Below are positions 22,873-33,807 of a stretch of 64,000 nucleotides of DNA, one piece after another; positions within the stretch are counted from its first letter, which is position 1, and each line of letters opens with the position of its first letter. The notes under the pieces were generated by a model. That model was not told the origin of the DNA, searched no databases, and saw nothing but the letters and a program-made list of their open reading frames with translations. Source of the stretch: Certhia americana. Its lineage: Eukaryota; Chordata; Aves; Passeriformes; Certhiidae. The translations under genes and the position numbers were made by a program. Location of the stretch: the NCBI GenBank assembly GCA_018697195.1, contig CM031879.1, positions 37,931,408-37,995,407 on the forward strand, written 5' to 3'.

Positions 22873-25237
22873 CTTCCCAAACTGATCACTGGGTTCTGAT
22901 TTCAGACCTGGTCTCTGTTCTGGTATGTCTCACACACATGCTGCTGGGGAGGGTTTGCAGTTCCATTGAAATCAAGAACTAAAGCTAAGACCTGAGGGTT
23001 ACTGCAATGGTAAATAAAATCACTGAGGCTTGTCATTTCAAAATCATTTTTTATAAACTTTAAGTCGTGTATAGTGAGTAAAGCATTTAGCCTATTTATG
23101 AAATAGTCTTTGCTTTTACATGTACCATGGAATACAGCTGCTTTAGTTTTGAATCTGGATTTGAATGCAGGGTACATAAATCACTTTACAATCTGTGATG
23201 GCTAGAGAGGCTAGTTGGTCTGGGATGCATAATCTCAGTTCTAAGGCTGTTCAAGAGAAGACAAATTCTGACTTTCCCCCAAAAGACTTCTCCCTGGGAA
23301 ACATTCCCAACCACTTCTGATAGTGCTGATTTTCTACCATTTTAGCACTTGCGTATGTGCTGTTTCCTGATAGTCATTTGCTCGAAATTGAGAAATGAGT
23401 TTGACATTCACATGAATGCCTCTACATCTCCTCATACGTGTCCAGTGTCTCTACTGTTAAGCAGTTCTTTTCTGATCCATACCAGATGATAGCTACTCTG
23501 AAGAGTGATTAGGTAAGAAACAGGTTTTTTGATATCCTGTGTTGCTGTGTTTGCTGGCTAAAAGCAAAGCAAGAGTTCTGCCATTATAAGCATCTGAAAC
23601 TCAGTGGCTAAGGAGGCAAGACAGATTTTCTTAAAAGCATGCAGTCATTTAGAAAATCCAGTGTTATTTCCATTCACCTGTCTTTTTTTTTTAGGTAATA
23701 AAAGACCACAGTATTTGAAAGAAATGGAGCATTTTAAATGTTGTAAGTAGTCTTTCTATTTTTTGCGCTCAAGAACTTGTTTTGAAGCAGTTTGAGTGGT
23801 GGTTTTCAAAGATATTGAAGACACTGCTTGTAGAAAAAGCAAAAGGCTCTTTTTGAGATTCTCCCAGAAGACACCATCAGTATTTCTACAGGACATTTAT
23901 TTTTATATTCTGTAATTTGTTGAAGGCACACTCTAAGGGCAGATCTCAATCACTGATTCTGAAATACTTATCTGCCTACTGACTTGTAGGCAGGCTTGAA
24001 AGCTAAAATGAGCAGCAAGCTTCCTTTCATATGATGGATCCAGTGCCTGTACGAATTCTACGATTTCTCTCAAAGATTGCCTATGGAATTGGGCAGATAA
24101 TTGCCTTTCCACTTATTTTTTTATGCAACAAATGAGAAAATGGGTGTAATCTCCCTCATACAGTTAGTATTTTCATACATTTATAATATTTTCTGTGATT
24201 TTTTTTTCCCTAAATACACAGGGAGCAGACTACAAATGAGAGAATTTTTCTGTTTATTAATAAAAAGAATATTTTTGGAAATAAACACGATGGGGTGACA
24301 AAAGTCATCTGGAAGTAAATTGAGTGGTACAAGAAACTTGTGCTATGTGTGGTGCTGCAGTGAAAGTGTAAATGCTTCCTGTAAGAATAATTATGAACAT
24401 GAAATGTCTTCTTCCAGGCTCTTTCTCAATTTTCTTCAGTTTACCAGGAGAGTGAAGGGGGATCTGAAAAAAATTACACTCAGTTCTTTGTCACTTATTT
24501 TGACTTTTTTTCAGTAAAGGAACCAGCAAAGGGGTCTTCTAGGATCTTGTTTTTACAGAAAATGGAGGCTGGCTTTTGCTATATATATTCAGTTGGCTGT
24601 GAGGATTTACAGAGTCTAAGGGATGTATGAAAGTTCCATCTTTTAATATCACTGAAGAAGAAAAAGCAGGGACCCTCTTCTCTGAAGGGTGGTTCAGATA
24701 TACAACACATGCAGGTTTAGCAAGCTCTAGATTAAAACAGTTGATGATAAATGGTTAAACTAAAGTATGAGAAATTAAAGATTTTTAAAAAAAAATTATT
24801 TTTAGAAAAAGTTTATATTGTGAGCTAATTTTTATATTAATAGGATCTTCAATTATTTTCTATGTAAGAGAGATTAGGTACTTTGAAAATTCAAAACATA
24901 GTACCTGCTAACGTGTTTTTCACAGTAGTGTTTTACTGTGGTGCATTGAGGACTGAATGGTAACTTTAAAGTCTCTGAACTTCATAGTTCTGCAGAAACA
25001 AAAATATACTAAAAAGAATTAAAGTGCCACAGATTTTTCTTTATGGAATTCCTAAGTCATTGTTTAACTTCTACATTTACATCTAATTCTAACATTTATA
25101 ATAGCCTACATAAACTCTGATTCTTCCTCCAAAGGCTTGTGCCGTATTTATTACTATTTTTTTGTTGTTGTTGTTGAAAAGCATAAAGAGATCAATTTTG
25201 TGAATATTTGCAATCTTCAGGTTGTGGGGATTCGGGA
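22873..25237. other. non-coding sequence
   Basis: No gene, LTR continuation or LINE fragment is recognised. A short (TTG)5 tract lies at about 25162-25176. Confidence 0.5.
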
Positions 25238-25650
25238 AGTATAGATTAGCATTGCTTTGGCAGAGGGAGGGCTACAGGGGTGGGTTCTGTGAGAAGCTGC
25301 TGGGAGCTTCCTCTGTGTCCATCAGAAACAATGTGAGATGAACTGACTGCAACCCTATTCCCCATCCCCTGCCACTGGAAGGAAGAGGGTGCAGGAAATC
25401 AGGGGACATGTTATAAGATTTCTTTTTATTTCTCATTATCCTACTCTCATTTACTTGGTAATAAATTATTCTACGTTCCCCAAGTCAAATCTGTTTTGCC
25501 TGTGGTAGTAACTAGTGAGTTATGTTACCCTGTCCTTTTCCCAGCCCAGGAACCTTTTGTTTTGCTTTTTCTCCCCTGCCCAGCTAAGGAGGGGAGGGAT
25601 AGAGGAGCTTTGGTGGGCACCTGGTGCCCAGCTGGGATCAACCCACCACA
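25238..25650 (+). mobile_element. ERVL-type solo LTR with internal deletion
   Basis: The right half is well preserved: a TTTATTTCTCATTATCCTAC block, AATAAA at 25460-25465, CCCCAAGTCAAATCTGTTTTG, TCTCCCCTGCCCAGCTAAGG and the terminal GTCCAGC-like region ending CAACCCACCACA at 25650. The left half begins near TTTGGCAGAGGGAGGGCTAC and AGGGGTGGGTTCTGTGAGAA, which are the first 100 bp or so of the same LTR type. From memory, full copies are much longer, with several hundred bases between these parts, so about 0.4 kb here points to a large internal deletion near 25330. The left boundary is approximate and no target duplication was found. Confidence 0.88.
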
Positions 25651-27456
25651 CAATATTTTATCATGTAGCTTTAAATCAGTGCTGGAAGAAGAAAGGCAAG
25701 GACCTCGACCCAATTTGCAAAAGACAGTAACAATTCAGCTATGTTAAACTGAATTAAGTTTAGGGTCAGGAATCATGGAATAGAATAATGCAAACCAAGC
25801 TACCACACCATTCTGCTTCATTTAGTCTGTGATGATAATGAGGTGTCACTGAATGCTAAATAGGTTGTACACGGAAATTTGGGCTTGGAAGGAAAGCTCT
25901 CATCCTTTTTATGGCAGTGACAGAAACACCAAACAATGTCTTGAACCAAATATTGAATGTTATATGTTGCAGTCAGTTATAGGAGATATTCAGTAGTCCC
26001 TCAATCTCAAATTGAACATAAAAAAAGCTCTTTTAAATTTACTGTCACAATTAATTGCTTTTCAGTGCCATCATTGCACATTGCTGGAAATAATTTTCCT
26101 GCACTTGTTCTTATCCTTCTGAAGTTATTTCCTGAGTCTTAAAAAATCTGTTTTAAATTTAGCCTTGTGAAGAATCATTTCAGTGCAATCACTGGATTTT
26201 GTTGAATATAATTTTCCTGCAGTCAGTCTAATTTGTGACTCTTATAGCTATTGCTCAGTCCTTTCCATTAAAGGCAGCTCCTCTACTGTTTGTTCCACTA
26301 CTAGTCATCCAAAAAAGTATTGGAAACATGTCAGCCTCAAGAAATTTGTATTAGAAAATGTGTATATTGTAAGAAAATACGTTCCATAGGAACTCATTTT
26401 ACATAGGCTTGAAAAGCTACAAGTACTAACTCGACTGTCATGGATAAAAGTAATTGTTATTATATTCTGCAGTTTGTTTTGAGGCCTTTGTCCCCCTTCT
26501 CACTCCTACTCTGCTCTATAGTTATACAGTAAACCATCATTAATCAGGACTTCACTCATCTCTATACAATGCAGATTGCAAACACGCACAGAAATTATCT
26601 CTTCATGTTTCTTAGCAAAAAAATTTCACAATGCATAAAGATGTAAATTTTGCTGCATCAAAAATAGATTCAAATATTTATATGCTAATTCTATTCCTGG
26701 GGGACTTATTGTTTCTTAATAAACAGCTATTTTTAAATTTCTATTTCTCCACACAAATAGATATCTTCCTAGATGTACCATCCTACAGACAGAGCTGGTG
26801 GTCATGCACACAGTTAAAATTAGTTGTCACTTTTAACATCGCCTTAGGCTTTGAGTCTCGCACTTTCTATAGTCACAGTCATCTAACAACAATGATAAAA
26901 ACAAATTATAACAACTTCAACAGTCCCATCAGCATGTTGCCCTCCACAGGGGACCAATGTTCTGATAAAAAAATATTCTCAGTAAATTTTTAGTGAGGAT
27001 ATTTCATGCTGAACTGGAACTACCTTCACAATATAATATTCTAAACTTTCCCTGCAGAATTTTAGTAACATTTTGTTTTGGGGAAAAGAAAATATAGGAA
27101 TCAAAGTTACTGCTTTAAGCACCTAAAAAATTTTATATAACTTATCAAGTTCAATATTAGTAATTAAAAGTTTGGACAAAGGGTACTGGAAACACTGTAT
27201 TTGTCTTTTTTTTTTTAATAGTAACCAGTCCTAGAATAAAATACAAGCAATAGTCAGGAACCTAGGGTGAAACCCAAGATTCATTCATTCTAAGGGGTGG
27301 CCAAATCATGGAATCATAAAATTGAGTTTTCTCTTGAATTATTAATTTTTCTATATTAGTTTTTTCCCCAGAGGCCCAGTACTGGGGATGTGGGTATTTT
27401 CCTTACAGTCAGGCTTACATTAAGTCAAGATGTTCTCCAGAAAGATAAACAAATCC

Positions 27457-27459
<3 letters not shown>
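25651..27459. other. unique AT-rich non-coding sequence
   Basis: No gene is recognised. A 120-codon plus-strand frame at 26631-26993 has no recognisable domain. A weak CR1-tail-like motif near 27305-27326 is not convincing. Confidence 0.5.

Positions 27460-27506
<47 letters not shown>
27460..27506. repeat. poly(A) run, 47 nt
   Basis: Forty-seven uninterrupted A. Directly upstream on the plus strand there is GATAAAC but no clear AATAAA, and no retrocopy body is recognised. The purity suggests recent expansion. Confidence 0.97.
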
Positions 27507-27510
<4 letters not shown>

Positions 27511-27664
27511 TGTCTATGGCTAAATGGGCCATAGGAACATATCTAATGATACAAGCAACCATTTAAATCAAAATGTAAGTAAAGGATGGATAACCCAATC
27601 TGTGCACAAAATAAGTCAGCTAATGGTTACAATTGATAACTTAGCATTTTTGTAGTATCTGTTT

Positions 27665-27673
27665 GCTTACCTT
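27665..27673 (-). promoter_or_regulatory. strong candidate 5' splice site
   Basis: The minus strand reads AAG|GTAAGC, close to the vertebrate donor consensus. It sits exactly at the end of the 276-codon frame, with the stop codon formed by the first intron bases. Matches of this quality also occur by chance. Confidence 0.4.
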
Positions 27674-28497
27674 TTCCATCTGACCATCCTTGTAAAATAT
27701 GCAATATTTATGTGGGCTAAAAAATGCCTCAAAACAGAGGTATGATCCTCCTTTCTAAAAGGCAACATTGACTGGAAAGTTTTGACCTTCTTCAGTGTGT
27801 GTATCTGGATTATTTTGGTCATTACCTGGTGCCAGTCCTTCAGCCCTTTATCAGAAGCCCCAGCTTCTGCAGGTTGTGGGGCAGCACCAGGGCAGGGATG
27901 GGCACCCACTGCTGCTGTGGCCATCCTGCCCCCTCTGAGGGTTTGGGGAGGGACCAGGGCACCCTCTGCTTGAGGGTCAGACAGATGTTCAATTCCAGCC
28001 CAGCTACCGATTGTAGTGATGCAGCCATGGTTCACGGGTGGTTTAGCCTCCTGTCTGCTTTGCTGAACATCTTCCTCTCCCAGCCAGAGCTTGGCATCCT
28101 CATGCACCTGCTGGTACTGGCACAGCAGACCTAAATTCAGGAAAAAATGATTTTCACCCCAATTGCCAGTGGCTAGAGATAGTTTCCAAAGGCTCCAGTT
28201 AAGCATAGCTCCCAAAAAAACTGTATCTGTCAGAGCAAATGGAGACCAAGTTGTTTTCTTTTGTTTTCCAGCTGCTCTTTTGTGCTGTGGCCTGTACTTA
28301 ATCCTCTGTGACATGTGGCCCAGTTTATTCACTGCTAATGAGAGGGATTCATGACTGTGGAGATAGCTGTGATACCTGAATTTCCAGACTGGAGGCTCAA
28401 ACCTACACACTGTGCCTCTTTTCACTCTTGTCCCTCTCTCCCCTGCAGCAAATAATTTCTTTTTGTGTTTATTGGGCAGTGCAATTATGGAAATCAT
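27667..28497 (-). CDS. unrecognised 276-codon open frame, possibly exonic
   Basis: This is the longest ATG-initiated frame in the window, about twice the next longest. I do not recognise the protein. It starts at ATG 28497 (G at -3, a moderate context); the frame is open a further 78 bp upstream to a stop at 28578, so an earlier GTG is not needed. The N-terminal third is rich in K, R and H (for example NKHKKK and YRPQHKRAAGKQKK), the middle has WSLWKL and LWLGEED stretches, and about residues 175-215 are rich in A, G and P. No signal peptide, membrane segment, zinc-finger or retroviral motif is evident. The stop codon overlaps AAAAG|GTAAGC (minus strand, exon end 27671), a near-ideal splice donor, and a fair acceptor (TTTTGTCTCCAG) lies just upstream at about 28599. 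This fits an exon of an unannotated transcript, coding or not. It could also be a chance frame in a GC-richer patch or part of an unknown repeat. Confidence 0.25.
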   Translation of the reverse strand: MISIIALPNKHKKKLFAAGERGTRVKRGTVCRFEPPVWKFRYHSYLHSHESLSLAVNKLGHMSQRIKYRPQHKRAAGKQKKTTWSPFALTDTVFLGAMLNWSLWKLSLATGNWGENHFFLNLGLLCQYQQVHEDAKLWLGEEDVQQSRQEAKPPVNHGCITTIGSWAGIEHLSDPQAEGALVPPQTLRGGRMATAAVGAHPCPGAAPQPAEAGASDKGLKDWHQVMTKIIQIHTLKKVKTFQSMLPFRKEDHTSVLRHFLAHINIAYFTRMVRWKR

Positions 28498-28599
28498 CTC
28501 CAGTGCAGTGTGTAAAATGCTGGCTGCATCGTCAATGTAGAGATATATGCATATATGCACACAAGCACAGTTTTCTTATATTCATTAATAAATGACTGG

Positions 28600-31500
28600 A
28601 GACAAAAGCATAGGGAGTCTGTTATTCCCATAACTATTATACAGGCCAGATGAAATAATTTTTTTCTGTGCAGTGATTAAGATTGATGTGGTGTTCCTCT
28701 AACCCTGTTTGTCATCTTGCATCCTCAGGAATTATTTCTATCACTGCTTACTTTTAAAAATCTGAACTACTCATCAAAATAAAATATGTTTTTTCAGTTA
28801 TGTGGTTTTTAGCAAGGAAAGCGCTGGGATTTGTTAGATTTGACATGTTTACTTTGCTCTGAGGCTAAATGTAAAATATAATATATTTACCAATTTTACA
28901 TGTAAGCATTTATTTTGTAATGTTGAGAGCATGGGATACAATTGTAAAACATAAATCATAGCAGCGATATGAACCAAATTATTCATATATTAAATTTCAT
29001 AGTAGTAAAGCCATCAAAACATAACACTTTTTTTCAAGATTTTGGTCACAAGTGCTGAGGAAGGCTGCACAATAAAATTTGTTGCTGTAATTATTACAGT
29101 AGCAACATAGCATCTCTCACATTCCCAGCTTGGGACTTTGAATTCCCTCTGCACCATGTTAGCTGCATTAAATCAGTCATTGGCAGTGGCATGTAGGCTT
29201 TGTGTTTCTATTACAGCAATGATTATGAGCCTTTGGTCAAGGAAACAAAGGCTAGTTACACTTGGGAACTATTCAGATAGAAAAAGAACAATTCTTGCTC
29301 TGAAAATCTTCTGATCTTCTCTCCCATCTCAGAAGGGAGTACACTTATGCAACTTCCATTACAGCAAATATTAGCCACATGAAATAAGATACTAGAAAGA
29401 ATAATTAGTACCAATGGCAGTCAATACCAAAGCAATGAAGGGAAATGAGAATGATGCAGAATTTTTTAAAAAACACAAGGGGTGTTTATAAATGTTCCAA
29501 GAAGGGAAGGTAGAAGTCATCCCTCAAAGTTCTAACAGTGGCTATGACTTGGATATTTCTCAAATTAATTAGATTTGCTTTGGTTTTAAATATAAAACCC
29601 CAAAATTGTAGAATTAGTCCTTTATTCTGTCCCATACTGCATAATCTTTTTTGGTTTAGGTCACTACAACCATTTAAACCTGACTGAATAACTGCAGATT
29701 TTTCTGAAACTGCTGTCTTCTCATTTTCCCATTCACAGCCATTATGCTGACTTGCAGAGATTCTTTCATGGAGCTTGACAGCAGGAATGCAGCAGCCTGA
29801 ATTCTTACACTGGAAAAGGTACTGCATCTTCTTTGACAGAAAAAGGCATGAGGATATTAGAAAAATCTTCCTTTTTAAATTTGCTCTCTTATCAAGGAGT
29901 CAGCAGCCAACAGAATTAAGCTACTACACATACCCAGTCACTCATTAATTTTTCTTCATTGCCAAAGGTCACTGACTTATTCTTTCTGTACTTACAGTGT
30001 TTTAATAAAGTGAGACAGTTGTGGCCTTGTGTGGCTCTTTGCTTAAATCCTGCAGAGAGCTCAGGGACAGCCAGGAGAAGTGACATCCCCTAGATGTGTC
30101 TCTGGGGCATGAGAGTCTGCATTGGCCCTGCCAGGGGTCTCTGCTCGTGCTGGCACTGCACAGGTCAACACCTTAAACCTCTGCTACAAAATGCTACTAC
30201 AGTATGTAGCTACCCATGCTCCCCCGAAAGAGTTAAAGTCAATATTCAATGAATCTGCTAGGTTTAGGTGTTGGGTTTGCAGGCTAGTTCAGGCTAGGTT
30301 TTTTCCTTTGTTTTTGCAAGCTATTTCTGATTTCACAAAAGGTTAACTTTTCATTTGACAGCATGTGTCGAACATCTTTTCTGGAAAACAGATATATAGA
30401 CATTGGCTTAAAAAAAAGATAAATCACTGGTTTGTGTATTCCTGAAAATAAAGTTATTTAAAGGATTTACAAAGCCTATGAAATATTCTACTGCTTTTTC
30501 AGGCCTTGAAAAGCTTTGGTGACAATTAAATAGTTCCACTGCCATTGGGAGGCAAGAATTGATGGGGGAACCCTGTGAAGATCATACCTCAGGAAGGAGA
30601 AAGAATATTTTGGTGAAAGCATATTTATTTTCAGGGACATATATCCACTGTTACGTTTTAAGCAAGAAATATTCTCAAAAAGAAGGTGACTAATATTTCA
30701 AATTCAAATTTGTTTTTAAAACAGTTGTTTTAAACCAATGGTTCCTCATATTTCAAATAATACATTCCTTTCAGAATCAACCTGCCTTGCTGGGGTTGGT
30801 AAGAGAAGCTGTTAACATTTGGGCTAGTACTTCATGATTAATGGTGCTTTCATAGCTTTCTGAAGTTTTACTATATGCTTGACACAGTAATCATATGGAT
30901 GACAGAAACATTGTAAATTATGTTCCTTGTAATTTATGGAACAACATAAGAACTGTGTTTGTGAATACTTAGGCAATCTTCACAGAATATAAATTGTTTT
31001 CCTAAAAAGTAGCAGTTCATAGTAGAATAGCATATAAAATATTTTGCAGCACTACAGCTAGTGTGATTTTAGTATAAAGTATTTATTAAATTTGGTTTCT
31101 TTTTGTGGATAGTTAAAGTTGCACACTTTTTGACAGTGTCTGATAGGAGGGGACAGGATTCAGAGCCGTTCTCTGTCTGATACAGGCCCTAAAAATGCCA
31201 GTGGGCTGGTTGCTGCTCTGGACAGGTCTCCACACAGAACCAGAGTGAAGTAGTGACCCACCAGCTGGGCTGGCACATGCACGGGGTGTAATGCAGCCCC
31301 TGGCAGAGGTGCTCAGCTCAGTGTGGGAGCCAGCCCACCCTCTGCCCTGCGCAGGGGATGCACAGGCAGAAACTGTCAGGCAGCGCTGCAGCCAGTGGAT
31401 GTGCATTGGTGCCCCCCTTGGATTTCATGAAGATTTTCTTTCCTAATAAAAGGATTATCAAAATAATTTAATTAATTGATGCTTTCAATTGTTTTAGAAG

Positions 31501-31660
31501 AGTCATGGACAGCTGTGCACAATAGCAATGATTACAGATACAAAAACAAGTAAAGACAAGACTAATGTCAGTTTCAGCCCTATATTTCCTTTGAATTTAT
31601 CTGCACTGTCCTCTCAAATACAAATGCAAATAAAAAATGAATGGAGGAAAGGCATTTTCT
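28600..31660. other. unique non-coding sequence
   Basis: No gene is recognised. The part at 28790-29260 is high-complexity AT-rich sequence with a palindrome and could be a conserved non-coding element. GC-richer patches at 30010-30250 and 31130-31430 are open for 74-97 codons but resemble no known protein and may be unclassified old repeats. Confidence 0.5.
29081..29106. repeat. TAATTA-centred palindrome
   Basis: CTGTAAT-T-ATTACAG (29085-29099) is a perfect palindrome around one base, and the outer GTTG/CAAC extends it with a 2-nt bulge. The centre contains TAATTA, a generic homeodomain-type core. No function is shown. Confidence 0.75.
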
Positions 31661-31689
31661 AGTGCCTTTCCTAATGTAGGAAAGGCACT
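31661..31689. repeat. perfect 13-bp-arm hairpin with 3-nt loop
   Basis: AGTGCCTTTCCTA (31661-31673) and TAGGAAAGGCACT (31677-31689) are exact reverse complements around ATG. A third copy, AGGAAAGGCA, lies at 31645-31654 and is also complementary to the first arm. The trio suggests template-switching during replication rather than a terminator or miRNA, because the stem is too short for a precursor miRNA. Confidence 0.95.
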
Positions 31690-33743
31690 CAAGCTACGGA
31701 GTTTAGATTTTGCCTCATTTATTATTTTTTTGATGGTGATGATAGCAATAGGAAAACCATGTCAGTGTGTTACTTTTTTCTGGTTGTTTCATTAATCAGT
31801 CTTTAGGGGAAAAAAATACTGAAATTAGAAAGAACACAAATTGTGCCTATGCCTATGCCTATTTTGTGAAGACATACTGAGTTTATCTCCTGGAGAGAGA
31901 TGTTTTAAAGGAAAGGGGATCCCAGAGGAGATACATTAACTATTGACTCAGTAGAGAGAGATGTTTAGGGAAAAAATCCTTCTTTCTTAAAGGCACAGGC
32001 TGCTGAGGTGATACTGGATTTGTCTTTTTACTGGAGGAAGGTGTTTTAGAGAGTCCAAGCTTTGACTTGAAGTAACCCTACAGACAGCTCATTAAAATAA
32101 GGTATGCCAGTGTGTTCTGGCAAACACATCTTGCAAAGCCATTAAGTACAGACAGTTTTATCATGTTTCTGCACTAAGGCAGTAGCTGAAGCAAAGGGGC
32201 AAAAAGATTGATTTATTTCTGTGCTCATAATAGGCATCCCTGGAATTTAGTTCCTTTTTACATATTAAAAAGTTTGGTGATAATTTTATTAATGGGGTGC
32301 TGTGCCCAGCTGGTTTTGCCCTTCAAGTGGAATGCTACTCTGACAATTCTGTGTAAAGAAAGCCTCTGCAGCCTTGAGATTTTGTGACCTTGGTTTGGAT
32401 CTTTTTTCTGGCCATCTTCTGTACAACACAGAGGTAATCTCTAATGCCAGCATATTTGGAGAGGGCAAGGTCACATCCCCATCCCTGCCCCTGCTTTCTC
32501 TCACTCCCTCATTGTCACAGTGGTTTTCATATGGTGCTGATCCATCCCTTGCATGCATCTCCAGCAGACGACGATGAAAACTTAGTGGTTTTATATTCTG
32601 CTTGGGAAATTGATGAAGCTTGCCCCAGACTGGAACTGTAAAGTGGGTTATAACATAAATTTGCTATATACTTTTAAGACATACTGTGTATATATTAAGA
32701 CCTTGGTCTTAACCCCCATCTCTAGGACAAATTCCATCTTTTCTGCGTCACTCACTCAGTTTTTCTTCAGTTCAGTGGTTTGAACATTGTTTCATATGAA
32801 GAAATGAACATTTTTACTGCACAAATAGAGGGATGGATAGAAATTGTCTTTATGCCCTCTATATATAGTAGATATGCCTGTTCAAACTAGACTTCCATTT
32901 ATGTGTTTTTTTAAAGCAAAAATTATCTAAAAACATCCATAATTTTTCTTTTTAGATTGTAGTTTAGTGATCCGTCAGTTATATTTGTCATTTAGGTAAT
33001 TTTAATTTTAAACAACACAGTAAAATTCCATACAAGAATTTGTCTGTAGGAACAAAGAGCAAATTTTTTTCCCTGAGAAAACACACGGAATATTTTTAAA
33101 AGGTGGTTTCTTCTTATATAAATTATGGCAAATACTGTACTTTTCAAATTACTGAGAAGAATACACATTCAACTTGAGTAAGGTGGATTATTTCTATCCA
33201 CAATTAGATATCCTGCTTTGAAGTGCATAATGGTTTTCCAAACATTTCTGGCCTCTGTTTTCCACAATTTTTCAGTTTGAAGATGAACATGCACTAGCAG
33301 ATTAGCTACAGTGGCACTCAACAAAGGAATCTAAACTGAAGAAAATAATAAACATCATTACAAAAACAAACCAAATGTAATAGCTGCTAAAATAGTTATG
33401 ATGTGTACTGAAGTTTTGCAGTCATCTTAATGCATTTCTCTGTCTGTGAGAAAGGTGCTAGGAAAGAATGCTTTGGCAAACTTTATTCTCTGCTCATTTC
33501 ACAGGACTGAAATATGTGAGAAAAATACAACTACAGCTTGAAAAATTATTACTGAAGATAACATAGCTTCTATATTTGCATGTAAAACCACTGATTTACC
33601 AGAAAATAATAGTGAAGTGAGATCTGTTCCTTGGCTAGAAAAAAAAAAAAAAAAACAAGAATTGTGGGGAGAGTACCAAAAGCTGAGAAGGAGTTAGGAC
33701 TGTTTTTTTCACTCAGTATGTAAATCGTGAAAAGTAAAAAAAG
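31690..33743. other. non-coding sequence
   Basis: No gene is recognised. A (TGCCTA)3 tract lies at 31844-31861 and a 17-A run at 33639-33655. The 32360-32580 patch is open on both strands for 65-89 codons without recognisable features. Confidence 0.5.
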
Positions 33744-33807
33744 TTATATAAGATCACTTTATATAAGAGCAATTTATATAAGCTAGCAAGATTTATGTAA
33801 GTTAGCT
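33744..33807. repeat. degenerate TTATATAAG tandem array
   Basis: Four units begin TTATATAAG or TTATGTAAG at 33744, 33759, 33774 and 33793, with lengths of 15, 15, 19 and about 15 bp. The units look like TATA boxes by sequence but no promoter context is visible. Confidence 0.85.

Noticed and set aside
25496..25747. Frames of 62-83 codons on both strands
   Set aside because: They lie in the 3' half of an ERVL-type LTR.
27305..27326. AATCATGGAATCATAAAATT, similar to the terminal repeats of CR1
   Set aside because: No further CR1 sequence follows on either side, so the similarity is too short.
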